From the NCBI RefSeq assembly GCF_001593955.1, contig NZ_LTAZ01000005.1, positions 148,001-212,000 on the forward strand: DNA of 64,000 nucleotides, given 5' to 3'. The position numbers were made by a program, and so were the translations under genes. A model generated the notes under the pieces. It made no database searches and was not told where the DNA came from. It saw only the letters and a list, made by a program, of their open reading frames with translations. Positions 8,180 through 16,516 of the stretch are shown piece after piece (positions within the stretch are counted from its first letter, which is position 1; each line of letters starts with the position of its first letter). This DNA is from Halalkalicoccus paucihalophilus (GTDB lineage Archaea; Halobacteriota; Halobacteria; Halobacteriales; Halalkalicoccaceae).

Positions 8180-9780
8180 CGCTCCTCGTGGGCGATCGGA
8201 ACGACCGTCCGCCCGTCGCTCGCGACGAGCGTTCCCTCGTCGTTCTCGATCGAGAGGCCGTCGATCGTTCGCTCCTCTCCGGCCTCCGGAACCGGAGCGC
8301 GCTCGGAGCCGGTGTCGCCTTCGACCTCGACGAGGAACGTTCCCGATTCGGAGACGAGGGTGATCGTCCGCCCGTCGACGACGGCGTCCGCGCTCGCGGG
8401 TGCGGAGTCGTAGGCGTGGGTCCGTTCGCCGTCGCTCTCGAAGCCGACGGCGTACACCGTCTCGTTTCCGACCACCCAGCCCGTCCGCTCGACCTCGATG
8501 GTCTCGCTCCAGGTCAGCCCGCCGACCCGGATCATGGCGTCTCCATACGTCTCGAGTTCCGTCGCCGAGACCTCCTGGCCCCAGATATGTCGCTCGGGAC
8601 TGGTGACGATCACGCCGCTCGTGGTCACCTCGGTGGTCTCGCCGAACGCCTCGATATCGACGACCGAGAACATCCGGTTTTCGACCTCCTCGTCGTAGAA
8701 GACGGTGTAATCGCCGGTCGTCATCGACGCCTCGCGGGGCTGGCTGTCGACGACCGCGAGGTTCAGCGGGACCGCAACGAGACACATGGCGAGAACGGGG
8801 ACGACGAGCGCCGCGCTCGCGGCCTGTCTACGGGTCACGCCTCCCATCAGTGGACGCTCGCTCGCGGCGAGCGCGGCGGTGATCAGCACCGAGAGTGCGA
8901 CCACGAGGGCGACTCCTAACCCCCGATAGAGGACGTAGGTCGTCGCGCCACGGATCCACCAGATCGCCCACAGGGACACCGAGAGCGTGGTGAGGAGGGC
9001 TCCGAACCAGAGCCTGAGCGGGTTTGGCTCGACGCCCCGACGCCGAAGCAACACGACGCCTGCGAGCACGCCGACGAGAAAGCCGAGCGCGTGGCCCTGA
9101 ATCGCGATCCCGTACCACCACGGCGAGGAGACGCTCGCTGTCACTTCGACGACGGCGACCGGCTCGCCGAGCGCGGTGGTGACGGTACGGACGGCGCTTC
9201 TCGTCGCGAGCGCGACGACGGTGAGGATCGGATAGCGAACGAGAACGAACCCAATGAGCACGAACACGACGCCCGAAAACCCGATCACGGGCCCCCACGA
9301 GAAGAGGCTCATCAGGACGCCCGCGCCGAAGACGGCGAGCGGGAAGACCACGAACGCCCGAACGCGTGGGTTCGAGACGCGCGAGCGTCCGGGTTCCGGG
9401 AAGTGTCCCCAGACGTACTCCGCGAGCGGCGCGAACACGAGGGCGGTTGTGAGGTTTCCGAGCAGGTGATCCGGACCGACGTGGGCGAACCCGGCGAACA
9501 GCACCCCGAGTGGATAGAAGTACGACCACGCCGAGAACGGGATCGCGAGGGGATCGTGCCAGTGTCGGAGCCCGCCCTGTACGAACAGGTAGACCGCGAG
9601 GACGCCGCCGAGGGCTAGCAGCGAGCCCCACGGAACGCCGAAGTAAAACCGCTCTCGGAGGAGCGATCCGACCTGCCGGTCGGGTCCGCCGAGCCGGAAG
9701 GCGAGCCACAGGGACCCGACTAGCGTACTGACAACGAGGAGTTGCCACGCGAGGACGACGAGGGTGTCCGCGACCGCCAT
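8155..9780 (-). CDS. Rhomboid family intramembrane serine protease with extracytoplasmic C-terminal domain
   Basis: A 541-residue membrane protein. After two N-terminal membrane segments comes a rhomboid core: the DHLLGNL segment after the first core helix, the nucleophile serine in GFSG (near residue 165) and the catalytic histidine in IQGHALGF (near 228). Further membrane helices run to about residue 350. About 190 residues follow that are polar and strand-rich, beginning after NLAVVDSQPREAS; they probably lie outside the cell. The ATG at 9780 gives a sensible signal-anchor start, though the frame continues open upstream. Such proteases cut membrane proteins within the bilayer; the substrate is unknown. 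Confidence 0.88.
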   Translation of the reverse strand: MAVADTLVVLAWQLLVVSTLVGSLWLAFRLGGPDRQVGSLLRERFYFGVPWGSLLALGGVLAVYLFVQGGLRHWHDPLAIPFSAWSYFYPLGVLFAGFAHVGPDHLLGNLTTALVFAPLAEYVWGHFPEPGRSRVSNPRVRAFVVFPLAVFGAGVLMSLFSWGPVIGFSGVVFVLIGFVLVRYPILTVVALATRSAVRTVTTALGEPVAVVEVTASVSSPWWYGIAIQGHALGFLVGVLAGVVLLRRRGVEPNPLRLWFGALLTTLSVSLWAIWWIRGATTYVLYRGLGVALVVALSVLITAALAASERPLMGGVTRRQAASAALVVPVLAMCLVAVPLNLAVVDSQPREASMTTGDYTVFYDEEVENRMFSVVDIEAFGETTEVTTSGVIVTSPERHIWGQEVSATELETYGDAMIRVGGLTWSETIEVERTGWVVGNETVYAVGFESDGERTHAYDSAPASADAVVDGRTITLVSESGTFLVEVEGDTGSERAPVPEAGEERTIDGLSIENDEGTLVASDGRTVVPIAHEERYTPRTDR

Positions 9781-9866
9781 ACGCGTGCCACGGGACGGGC
9801 TGAATTGAGGGTTGTGATCGTTCACCCACCCCCATCGTCCCACTGGGTGGCGATTCGGTACGGGCG

Positions 9867-9926
9867 GTGGCCGGTCCGAGCGCGGGCGCCACTCACGCCG
9901 CCCGCGTGAGGAGGGCGGGGAAGGGC
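9867..9926. repeat. Structured two-copy element, copy B
   Basis: This is the partner of the element at 3995-4055. The lead GGTGGCCGGTCCGAGC (9867-9882) matches copy A at 14 of 16 bases. The stem here is 7 bp (9882-9888 with 9899-9905) and uses different bases from copy A. The 21-base tail at 9906-9926 is identical to 4035-4055. It lies 87 bases upstream of the minus-strand rhomboid start and directly beside the hairpin row that leads to rpoL. Confidence 0.65.
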
Positions 9927-9938
9927 TGGTTTCCGGAA

Positions 9939-10088
9939 GCGGCACGCGGTCGCGTGCCGCGACTCGGCGGTGTCTGGTGGTCACAGAAAATCGGAGATTT
10001 TCTTGGGTCATGAAGAAGGCGAGGAATGCACGTCCCAAGGAACGCTTCGCGTTTCTTGTGGGCCCGAAAATCGCGGATGCGATTTTCG
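9939..10088. repeat. Row of four hairpins between rhomboid gene and rpoL
   Basis: Four near-perfect inverted repeats stand in series. They are 9939-9960 (10-bp arms, GT centre), 9985-10003 (8-bp arms, loop GGA), 10032-10063 (about 13-bp arms with one G-T wobble and one bulge, loop TTC) and 10065-10088 (10-bp arms, loop GGAT). They fill the 370-base gap between the divergent starts of the rhomboid gene and rpoL, which holds no convincing gene. Function unknown; they could be RNA structures in a leader or a remnant of a repeat family. Confidence 0.6.
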
Positions 10089-10150
10089 ACCGCCAGTACA
10101 GTCCGAGGGCTTTCGAAGGCTTGAAACGCGCCACACGCCAATCGAGCGCC

Positions 10151-10444
10151 ATGGAACTACGCGTACTCTCGCGCGAGGACCGGGAACTGGCGCTCGAGAT
10201 CGCCGGTGAGGACCACACGTTCATGAACGTCCTCAAGGGGGCGCTGCTCGAGACCGACGGCGTCACGGCCGCGACCTACGACATGAACCCCGAGCAGTCG
10301 GGTGGCCAGACCGACCCCGTTCTGACCGTCACGACCGAGGAGGGCGTCGACCCGCTCGAGGCGATTTCCGAGGCCGCTTCGGACATCCAAACGACGACCG
10401 ACGCCTTTCGGGACGCCTTCCGGGACGCCTCGGCCGCCGCCTGA
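10151..10444 (+). CDS. rpoL: DNA-directed RNA polymerase subunit L
   Basis: A 97-residue RpoL (homologue of eukaryotic Rpb11/Rpc19), which pairs with RpoD to start assembly of the polymerase platform. The family core [13 protein letters not shown] (near residues 22-34) and the following [10 protein letters not shown] strand are intact. Length is normal. The upstream region is unusual, being a 200-base run of hairpins. It converges with hisF; the two stops are a few bases apart. Confidence 0.93.
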   Translation: MELRVLSREDRELALEIAGEDHTFMNVLKGALLETDGVTAATYDMNPEQSGGQTDPVLTVTTEEGVDPLEAISEAASDIQTTTDAFRDAFRDASAAA

Positions 10445-10447
10445 GCC

Positions 10448-11260
10448 TCAGATCCGGACGGGGACGTCCCGCTCGTCGAGGTACTCTTTGACCTCCGTGA
10501 TCGAGTACTCCCCGAAGTGGAATATCGAAGCCGCGAGCGCGGCGTCCGCGTTCGCATCCTCGAAGACCTCGTAGGCGTCCTCGGGTCCGCCACAGCCCGA
10601 GGAGGCGATCACTGGGGTTGAGACGGCCTCACAGACCGCCCGCGTCACGGGGATGTCGTAGCCCTCCTTCGTGCCGTCGGTGTCGATGGAGTTGACGAAC
10701 AGCTCGCCCGCGCCACGGGACTCGGCCTCCGTAGCCCACTCAATCACGTCGATACCGGTGCCTTCCCGACCGCCCTTGACGGTGCACTCGAACCAGCAGG
10801 ACTCGCCGTCGATCTCGGTGTAGTGCTCGCCCCGCTCGTCGAATCGGCGTTTGGAGTCGACGCTGATGACGATACACTGGCTGCCGAAGGCTCGGGCCCC
10901 CTCGGTGATGAGTTCCGGGCGTTCGAGCGCGCCGGTGTTGATCGAGACCTTGTCCGCGCCCGCCCGCAGGGTCTCCTTGATGTCTTCAGTAGTCCTGATC
11001 CCGCCGCCGACGGTCAGCGGAATGAACACCTCGTCTGCGACCCGCGAGACGGTATCGAGCATGGTCTCCCGGCCCTCGGCCGAGGCGGTGATGTCCAGAA
11101 AGACGAACTCGTCTGCGCCCGACTCGTTGTAGGCTTTCGCCATCTCGACGGGGTCGCCGGTGTATTCGAGGTTCTCGAAGTTGACGCCGGTGTAGACCGC
11201 AGCCTCTCCGTTCTCGTCGACGTCCACGTCGATACAGGGGATAATCCGTTTCGTGAGCAT
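10448..11260 (-). CDS. hisF: Imidazole glycerol phosphate synthase cyclase subunit HisF
   Basis: A 270-residue TIM-barrel enzyme that, with the HisH glutaminase, makes imidazole glycerol phosphate and AICAR in histidine synthesis. The catalytic aspartates are in CIDVD (D11) and VISVDSK (near residue 137), and the phosphate-binding loops GGGIRT and [12 protein letters not shown] are present. It stands alone here rather than in a his operon, which is common in haloarchaea. The start is the ATG at 11260. Confidence 0.95.
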   Translation of the reverse strand: MLTKRIIPCIDVDVDENGEAAVYTGVNFENLEYTGDPVEMAKAYNESGADEFVFLDITASAEGRETMLDTVSRVADEVFIPLTVGGGIRTTEDIKETLRAGADKVSINTGALERPELITEGARAFGSQCIVISVDSKRRFDERGEHYTEIDGESCWFECTVKGGREGTGIDVIEWATEAESRGAGELFVNSIDTDGTKEGYDIPVTRAVCEAVSTPVIASSGCGGPEDAYEVFEDANADAALAASIFHFGEYSITEVKEYLDERDVPVRI

Positions 11261-11305
11261 TCGTTACCGGGGGTTCGCGCGACGCCGGGTTGAGCGTTTC
11301 GACCC

Positions 11306-11836
11306 TTACAAACTGTAGACCCACGCCTCGTAGGGCCGAAGCTCGCTCTCGGGTTCCCCGGCATCGGGGTGGTTCCCGAGTAGGAGCCTCGCTCCGTCGT
11401 ACTCCCCGCCGGCCTCGAAGCGCTCGTGCTCACCGGAGACGTTCAGGATCACCAGCGCCCGCGCCCCGTCGAGCGCCCGGGTGTAGGCCCACAGGTGTTC
11501 GTGGTCGGGCAGCAGGTCCTCGTAGTCGCCGTAGACGAGCACGTCGTGGGTGTCACGGAGCTCGATCAGCTCCCGTACTGTAGTACCGAGTCGGAGTCGA
11601 CCCGGGCGCGCTCGACGTTGATCTCGGTGTGGTTCTCGTTGACCCCGATACGGTTCCTCCTCGGAAAAGACGGCGTTCTCCCCGTCGGTCCACTGCATGG
11701 GCGTCCGGGCGTTGTCCCGGCTCGCGGCCTCGAGGGCCGGGCGGGCGTCTTCGAAGGAACCCCGTTCGTCGACGAAGTTGTGCGCCCAGACGTCCCGCAC
11801 GTCGGAGGGGTCCCTGAACGAGGTGTTGGTCATCCC
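11306..11836 (-). pseudogene. C-terminal relic of a GH13 alpha-glucosidase (trehalose synthase/oligo-1,6-glucosidase-like)
   Basis: The frame encodes the end of a family-13 glycosidase. GMTNTSF is where the conserved EELGMTN would be, followed by the family motif SRDNARTPMQW, then RELIELRDTHDVLVYGDY and a C-terminal beta domain ending EAWVYSL. The whole catalytic barrel upstream of GMTN is missing. Inside the relic the frame is lost near 11648 (after SEEEPY) and regained near 11577 (at RELIEL). Between these points the shifted frame spells the expected GVNENHTEINVERARVDSDS, so two small deletions have occurred. It is non-functional. It lies beside a ThuA gene, which may point to a former sugar-use locus. 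Confidence 0.82.
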
Positions 11837-11893
11837 GTTGAGGGCGCGGATACGATGGGTGCGTTTAAGAGCCGCGCGAAACGAGACGTGGGC

Positions 11894-12163
11894 ATGAGCG
11901 ATCAGGACGACCGGCCGCTTGACGACCCGGCGGGCCAGGCCGATGCCCCCGGCGAGGAGGCCGGCACGATGGGCGACGAGGAGGCCGGCACGCAGGAGGC
12001 CGCCGTCAGCGCCCCCGAGAAGGAACAGCAACCCGTGAAAACGCCCCTTGCCGAGCGCACGACCGCCCCGCAGAGCCCCTACTCGATGCGACAGGCCGGA
12101 ATCGGCGTCGCCGTCCTCCTCGTGGGCCTTCTGGTCACGTTTGCGGTCCCGATCCTGCTTTAA
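11894..12163 (+). CDS. Small haloarchaeal protein with acidic N-terminus and one membrane helix
   Basis: An 89-residue protein. The first 60 residues are acidic and low in complexity, with a repeated [16 protein letters not shown] short [13 protein letters not shown] segment follows, then a single hydrophobic helix to the end (about residues 68-89). It resembles a widespread haloarchaeal family of short tail-anchored proteins of unknown function. The start is the ATG at 11894; the longer open frame upstream is the antisense of the GH13 relic. Its TAA stop shares TTAA (12160-12163) with the convergent ThuA gene. Confidence 0.7.
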   Translation: MSDQDDRPLDDPAGQADAPGEEAGTMGDEEAGTQEAAVSAPEKEQQPVKTPLAERTTAPQSPYSMRQAGIGVAVLLVGLLVTFAVPILL

Positions 12164-12876
12164 TCGAGCGGTTCGAGCGGTTCGCGGTTCCCGAACTCGG
12201 GATCCGGGCCCCCCGTAGGTGCGGCCCACTCGACGGCGTTTGCGAGCACTTGTTGGATTACGGGCTGGCGGTAGATCGGATAGGTCTCGTGGCCCGGCCG
12301 GAAGTAAAACACCTTGCCGGCACCCCGATGGAAACAACACCCCGAGCGGAAGACCTCCCCGCCCTCGAACCACGAGGTGAACACGAGGGTGTCCGGTGCG
12401 GGGATATCGAATCGCTCGCCGTACATCTCCGAGTCGGGGAGTTCGATGTACTCGTCGATTCCCGCAGCGATCGGGTGGCTCGGTTCGACGACCCAGAGGC
12501 GTTCTCGCTCCTCGTCCTCGCGCCACTTCAGCGAGCAACTGGTCCCCATCAGACGCTTGAATATCTTCGAGTAGTGTCCCGAGTGGAGCACGAGCAGCCC
12601 CATTCCCTCGAGGACGCGCTCCTGTACCCGGTCGACGATCTCGTCTTCGACCTCGTCGTGGGCGATATGACCCCACCACGTCAGGACGTCCGTCTCGTCG
12701 AGGACCTCCTCGGTTAGCCCGTGTTCGGGTTCGTCCAGCGTTGCCGTTCGAGTGTCGAACCCCCGTTCTTCGAGGAATCCCGCGATGGCCTCGTGAATGC
12801 CATCGGGGTACTGTTCGCGGGCGGCCTCGTCCTCTCGCTCGTGGCGGAACTCGTTCCAGACGGTGACGCGGACCAT
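12160..12876 (-). CDS. ThuA domain protein (trehalose-utilization family)
   Basis: A 238-residue protein of the ThuA family, a class I glutamine-amidotransferase-like fold found next to sugar catabolism genes. It begins [12 protein letters not shown], has the conserved [12 protein letters not shown] segment near residue 87, the nucleophile-elbow-like [10 protein letters not shown] near 115, and ends with [16 protein letters not shown] (near 206) and [14 protein letters not shown]. The true reaction of ThuA is poorly known; a role in trehalose or disaccharide use is by association. The adjacent glycosidase is a relic, so the original pathway partner may be lost. Confidence 0.85.
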   Translation of the reverse strand: MVRVTVWNEFRHEREDEAAREQYPDGIHEAIAGFLEERGFDTRTATLDEPEHGLTEEVLDETDVLTWWGHIAHDEVEDEIVDRVQERVLEGMGLLVLHSGHYSKIFKRLMGTSCSLKWREDEERERLWVVEPSHPIAAGIDEYIELPDSEMYGERFDIPAPDTLVFTSWFEGGEVFRSGCCFHRGAGKVFYFRPGHETYPIYRQPVIQQVLANAVEWAAPTGGPDPEFGNREPLEPLD

Positions 12877-12917
12877 ACGCGAGCCTCGCCGCGGAGCGAA
12901 AAGGAACTACCGATCAG

Positions 12918-13577
12918 TCAGCGCACGAAATACAGCTCGTCGCTGCCCAGAAACCGGCTCAGATCCGCCGTCCGGCGGTAGTCGCTGCCCCGAATCGTCG
13001 AAAGCGAGTCGATCAGCCGCCCCCCGTCGCCCTCGGTCCACTTGGTTGGCTCCCTGATGGGAACCACCAGAAAGCCGCTACCACGGATCTCGCTCGCGTG
13101 AAGCGCCTCCATGTCGATTTCGATCCGCTCGACCTGTGCGGTGTAGTTCTCGATGACGTGCTCGGTCGCCCGCGCTCCGACCGGCAACAGGACGTGGGCC
13201 GCGATCGCCCGGAGCTCGGCGTCGAAAAAGCGCTCCATCTCGGCGTAACTCGAAGGCGAGGGGTCCCCGCCGTCGGGCGGACAGCACATGTGGAGGTAGC
13301 TCAGAAAGCACTCCTCCAGTTCGGGTGCGTCGCTGTATGGCTCGTCCGCGAAGCCGGTCTCGAAGAGGGTCCGTTGGATCGCCTCGCCGACGGGCGAGTC
13401 CGTAAACGGGACGCCGGTCCGTGCGCCGCCGTGGACCCCGGGATGGTCGCCGATGACGTGAAAGTCGGCGTTGGCGTCGCCGTAGCCGAAGACCGCCTCG
13501 GTACTCGCAGAACAGGGCGTCTCGCAGGCGGGGCGCATCCCGAAGGGGTTGCTCGTCCAGTCGGTAACGTTCTCCAC
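12918..13577 (-). CDS. Uracil-DNA glycosylase family protein
   Basis: A 219-residue DNA repair glycosylase of the UDG superfamily that removes uracil from DNA. The catalytic motif region reads VIGDHPGVHGG (near residues 41-51) and is followed by GVPFTDSPVGEAI, as in haloarchaeal members. The second motif region is LSYLHMCCPP (near 92). Cysteines at the N-terminus (ACETPC) and in MCCPP might hold an iron-sulfur cluster, as in family 4/5 enzymes, but their spacing is not classical. The likely start is a GTG at 13577 (VENVTDW); the frame is open well upstream. Confidence 0.78.
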   Translation of the reverse strand: MENVTDWTSNPFGMRPACETPCSASTEAVFGYGDANADFHVIGDHPGVHGGARTGVPFTDSPVGEAIQRTLFETGFADEPYSDAPELEECFLSYLHMCCPPDGGDPSPSSYAEMERFFDAELRAIAAHVLLPVGARATEHVIENYTAQVERIEIDMEALHASEIRGSGFLVVPIREPTKWTEGDGGRLIDSLSTIRGSDYRRTADLSRFLGSDELYFVR

Positions 13578-13623
13578 GCACCCGGATACTCTGCTATCGA
13601 GTAAAACGCTCGCGGTTTCGTCC

Positions 13624-14106
13624 TCACTCCGTGACGGCGACCGCCCCGCGCATCCCCTGTGCGTCGTGTGGGATGCAGGTGTAGCGCGAAGTTCCCGGCT
13701 CCTCGAAGGTGTGCTTGAACGTAAAGCCCTCCTCGGTCTCGATTGGGCTCTCGTAGGCCCCCTTTTCTTCGGCGACGTTGTGTCCGCCGCCGTCGCCGGT
13801 CCATTCCCAGACGACGGTAGTACCGGGATCGACCATGATCGCGGCGGGCGAGAACGACTGGCCGCGGCTGCCGGTTCCCACCTCGACGGTGACCTCGCTT
13901 TGGCCGCGGCGGTCTGCGGTTCCCTCGTAGTTCGACGCGGGGTCGAGCCATCCCCCGTAATCCGGTTCTTCCTCGTCGGGGACCGTCTCGTAGTCGGGCC
14001 CGTCGTCGCCGCCGTTTCCACCGGTACAGCCCGCGAGCGCGGCAATAGAGAGCGTACCGACGGTTCGCAGGACGCCCCGCCGGTCGAGGGAAGGCTCGGG
14101 TGTCAT
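13624..14106 (-). CDS. Halocyanin-type blue copper lipoprotein
   Basis: A 160-residue secreted cupredoxin. It starts with a twin-arginine signal (DRRGVLRTVG) ending in a lipobox (LAGC), then an acidic linker rich in G, D and E. A cupredoxin domain follows with the expected copper ligands: His in GGGHNVAEE, Cys in YTCIPH, the following His, and Met in QGMRG. Such proteins carry electrons at the outer face of the membrane. A second halocyanin-like gene lies at 40735-41151. The ATG at 14106 is chosen because it directly precedes the signal. Confidence 0.9.
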   Translation of the reverse strand: MTPEPSLDRRGVLRTVGTLSIAALAGCTGGNGGDDGPDYETVPDEEEPDYGGWLDPASNYEGTADRRGQSEVTVEVGTGSRGQSFSPAAIMVDPGTTVVWEWTGDGGGHNVAEEKGAYESPIETEEGFTFKHTFEEPGTSRYTCIPHDAQGMRGAVAVTE

Positions 14107-14213
14107 TTCGTGTCCCACTAGGGAGTCGACGGCCAAAAGCGGCCTGAAACCGCCAGCCCCCTGTCGCGTGCTACCACCCGAGCGTTTCCGAGGGCGATCG
14201 TGACGGTCGGCGG

Positions 14214-14537
14214 TCAGGGCGCGCCGACGAGAACGAACCGGCTCTCGGCGTCGCCGTTCTCGATCCGCCGTGTCGTCTCGCCCGGGATCCTGACCGCGTC
14301 GCCTTCAGTCATCGCTACCTCCTCGTCCTCGACGACGACGGTCGCCTCGCCCTCGACCAGCAGGTAGACCTCCTCCTCCTCGCCGTCGTCGGCGTGGTCG
14401 TGTTCCTTGCCCGTCCATCCCGGTTCACACTCGAGGACCGAAACCCCGAGGTTCTCACAGTCGAGTTCCTCCCGCAGGAAATACAGCGAGTCTGCGACCG
14501 GGTCGACGTCGGTGTAGTTGGCCTTCGTGTGCGACAT
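14214..14537 (-). CDS. Cupin-domain protein
   Basis: A 107-residue single-cupin protein. The first cupin motif is present as W(T)GKEHDHADDGEEEEVYLLVEGEA (histidines near 46 and 48, glutamates near 52-55) and the second as GDAVRIPGETTRRIEN, where the usual histidine is replaced. It probably binds a metal and a small ligand; no reaction can be named. The start is the ATG at 14537 (MSHTKANYTD), giving a standard haloarchaeal cupin N-terminus. A second unrelated cupin is at 57320-57676. Confidence 0.85.
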   Translation of the reverse strand: MSHTKANYTDVDPVADSLYFLREELDCENLGVSVLECEPGWTGKEHDHADDGEEEEVYLLVEGEATVVVEDEEVAMTEGDAVRIPGETTRRIENGDAESRFVLVGAP

Positions 14538-14607
14538 CCGCCCGTGGTTCGCTTTCCGGGCGTAAATAGCTCCGGTCCGTGGGATCCGATCGGACCGCCA
14601 GCACGGC

Positions 14608-14835
14608 TCAGAGGTATTGGAGATACCCACAATCCGTACAGTGGAGTTCGTCGCCGTCGTGGACGATCCACCCGCTGGGACAGTGATCGCACTCCCACTC
14701 ATACCCGATCGCCGGAGCGAACACGAACCGACGCTCGATCCGTTCTAGCTGTTCGATCCGGTGTTGTTGGGCGGCGAGCCGACGCTCTAGCTGACGGAGT
14801 TTATATACGTCCGATTGGACGGGTTGAGACATCAT
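14608..14835 (-). CDS. Small coiled-coil zinc-ribbon protein
   Basis: A 75-residue protein. Residues about 10-36 form a short coiled coil (LRQLERRLAAQQHRIEQLERI). A zinc ribbon follows with CDHC (near 49-52) and CTDC (near 66-69), and the chain ends GYLQYL. Small zinc-finger proteins of this sort are abundant in haloarchaea and several affect growth or biofilm, but this one has no known role. Confidence 0.7.
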   Translation of the reverse strand: MMSQPVQSDVYKLRQLERRLAAQQHRIEQLERIERRFVFAPAIGYEWECDHCPSGWIVHDGDELHCTDCGYLQYL

Positions 14836-15121
14836 CGGTCACCGAATACGGTACGCTATCGAGTAGCATGAACGTATCGTCGGCCTGCGCAAGGTCACGC
14901 ATAAGGGAACGGGGTTGGGTTCGTACCGTCTCCCTTCCGTCCGCGGTAGGCCGTCGGCCGTCCCATAAGAGCGGTGACAGCCGACGGCATCGTGCTGGGG
15001 ATGGTCGTGGTGTGTCACGCCAACGCAGTTTGTCTATGGCCTCAAACCTGCGATCTCCCAGCATTCATATCAGGTCACTCCGGGGGAGTAAGTCTTGTGA
15101 TATTTGATAGTTGGCGAACAC
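14836..15121. other. Non-coding stretch beside the copper ATPase relic
   Basis: This 286-base stretch holds no convincing gene. It has GC-rich self-complementary words near 14945-14965, and open frames on both strands lack protein character. It lies directly downstream of the truncated copper ATPase and may be debris from the same deletion event. Confidence 0.4.
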
Positions 15122-15416
15122 CTATCGGAACCGGCCGAACGGACGGTAGTCCTCGTGGGGATCGTATTCGCGAAATGCGAAGCTGGTGGTCATCATCGAG
15201 ACCGAGGAGACGGCCATCGCAAGCCCCGCGAGCGCGGGGTTGAGAAGCCCCAGCGAGGCGATCGGGATCGGCGTCGCGTTGTAGACGAGCGCCCGGAAGA
15301 GGGTCTGGTGGACTCTCTCGATTGGTGCCTCCGAGAGCCGGATCACCGGAAGTGTCCTCGATGATGTCCGAACAGGTCGCACACGACAGCTCCGAGATCC
15401 CTACCCGTGCCCTCAC
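15122..15416 (-). pseudogene. Copper-exporting P1B-type ATPase (CopA/YvgX-like), only both ends remain
   Basis: The first about 23 codons encode the beginning of an HMA metal-binding domain (GISELSCATCSDIIEDT). The sequence then jumps, out of frame, to the last about 80 codons of a copper ATPase: LFRALVYNATPIPIASLGLL and LNPALAGLAMAVSSVSMM, which are the final two membrane helices, and YDPHEDYRPFGRF as the tail. Everything between (actuator domain, the CPC metal site, DKTGT phosphorylation site, ATP site) is absent, so a large internal deletion has removed about nine-tenths of the gene. The start would be the GTG at 15416. It lies just downstream of the TRASH/Lrp regulator, the arrangement known from the Halobacterium copper locus. 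Confidence 0.85.
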
Positions 15417-15509
15417 GGTGTCACCTTGCCCCTAGAAAGGGGTCCCAGATTCAGGGACGTGTTCTTGTGATTCGAATGTCGATCCCGCACTCAACCGTTG
15501 ACTCCGAAG

Positions 15510-16100
15510 TCAATCGGCGTCGGAGGCGAGTTCCTCGTACTGTTCGACGTAGAGCTGCTCACAGGAGGGACAACAGAACTGTTTCAGGTCGCCGTCGATC
15601 CGCCGCGAGACCCCGTCGGGGCCGACCTCGTTGTCGCACAGGACGCAAGACAACGAGAAGGCGGCCTCGCCGCCGATCCGGGCGGTCCAGTCCGTCCCCG
15701 TCAAGAGGTCTACTTCGATCTCCCGGACGGTCTCCGGATCGACGCGCTCGAACAGCCACGACTGGACGTCCGGCCTCGGCGCGTGGGCGTTGACCACCAC
15801 TCGACCCCCTGCCGTGGCGAAGACGTGTTCGACGCCGTCGAACCCCGAGAGCGCGTCGCGAATCCCGTCGGTCGCGCCGGGCACGACCGAGAGCGTCACC
15901 AGTACGGGCGTCCCTTCGCGCAGTTGCGAACGGTCCAGATCCAGCGTGAACCGACGGATAATGCCGTGGTCCTGCAGTTTCGAGACGCGATCTGAGACCG
16001 CCGGTGGCGAGAGGTCGACGCGCTCGCCGATCTCGCTGTAGGGTCGCCGGGCGTCCTCCGTGAGGAGTCGAAGGATCCGCAGGTCGATTTCATCGAGCAT
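15510..16100 (-). CDS. Lrp/AsnC-type regulator with C-terminal TRASH domain (copper-responsive)
   Basis: A 196-residue transcription regulator. It has an N-terminal AsnC-type helix-turn-helix (LRILRLLTEDARRPYSEIGE, about residues 8-27, through VSDRVSKLQDHGII), a middle regulatory domain (about 60-135) and a C-terminal TRASH metal-sensing domain. The TRASH cysteines are in LSCVLCDNEV and QFCCPSCEQLY (about 155-183). The Halobacterium counterpart controls a copper ATPase and an HMA chaperone. Here it is divergent from the chaperone at 16228 with 127 bases between, the likely control region, and upstream of the ruined ATPase. Confidence 0.9.
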   Translation of the reverse strand: MLDEIDLRILRLLTEDARRPYSEIGERVDLSPPAVSDRVSKLQDHGIIRRFTLDLDRSQLREGTPVLVTLSVVPGATDGIRDALSGFDGVEHVFATAGGRVVVNAHAPRPDVQSWLFERVDPETVREIEVDLLTGTDWTARIGGEAAFSLSCVLCDNEVGPDGVSRRIDGDLKQFCCPSCEQLYVEQYEELASDAD

Positions 16101-16227
16101 ATCATCCCTTCTCCCCTCGTTATCAAATCCGTTTCGTCGACGTACTTTCGATTCGGAGCCTATCAGCCCCGATCATTTTTCATTCGAACGAGTAACTCCG
16201 AAAAAGGAGCGGGGCCTACGATTCGAT
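16101..16227. promoter_or_regulatory. Divergent promoter region of copper regulator and chaperone
   Basis: These 127 bases separate the start codons of the TRASH/Lrp regulator and the HMA chaperone. The stretch is AT-richer than its surroundings, with TTTTTCATTCGAACG near 16177-16191 and TTTCGATTCGG near 16146-16156. An Lrp-type operator is expected here from the Halobacterium locus, but I cannot mark its exact bases. Confidence 0.4.
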
Positions 16228-16425
16228 ATGGTACGAACGCTGGCCGTGAACGACATGAATTGTACGGGCTGTGAGCAGAACGTCGTCGACGCGCTTTCGG
16301 GACTCGACGGAGTCGAGAACGCCAGTGCCGACCACGAGTCCGACACGGTCGCCGTCGAGGGCGACGCGGACGAGGACGACCTCCGGGAAGCCATCGAGGA
16401 GGCGGGCTACACCGTCGAGGCCTAG
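16228..16425 (+). CDS. Heavy-metal-associated (HMA) copper chaperone, CopZ-like
   Basis: A 65-residue single HMA domain. The metal-binding motif is MNCTGCEQNV (cysteines at residues 12 and 15), followed by LSGLDGVENASADHESDTVAVEG and a final EAGYTVEA, which together give the ferredoxin-like fold of copper chaperones. It should hand Cu(I) to an HMA domain of a copper ATPase. The local ATPase is destroyed, so it must work with another transporter or simply buffer copper. Confidence 0.92.
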   Translation: MVRTLAVNDMNCTGCEQNVVDALSGLDGVENASADHESDTVAVEGDADEDDLREAIEEAGYTVEA

Positions 16426-16516
16426 TGCGCTATCGAGTGGACCGCCTCGTTAGGATGCCCGTGGGCTGAGTGAGCAGTGTTCGAGACGAAGCCCGCTGTG
16501 GGAACGAAACGGCGTC

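Noticed and set aside
14801..15064. An 87-codon minus-strand frame near the copper ATPase relic
   Set aside because: It overlaps the zinc-ribbon gene start and its translation shows no protein features; I could not link it to any transposase.
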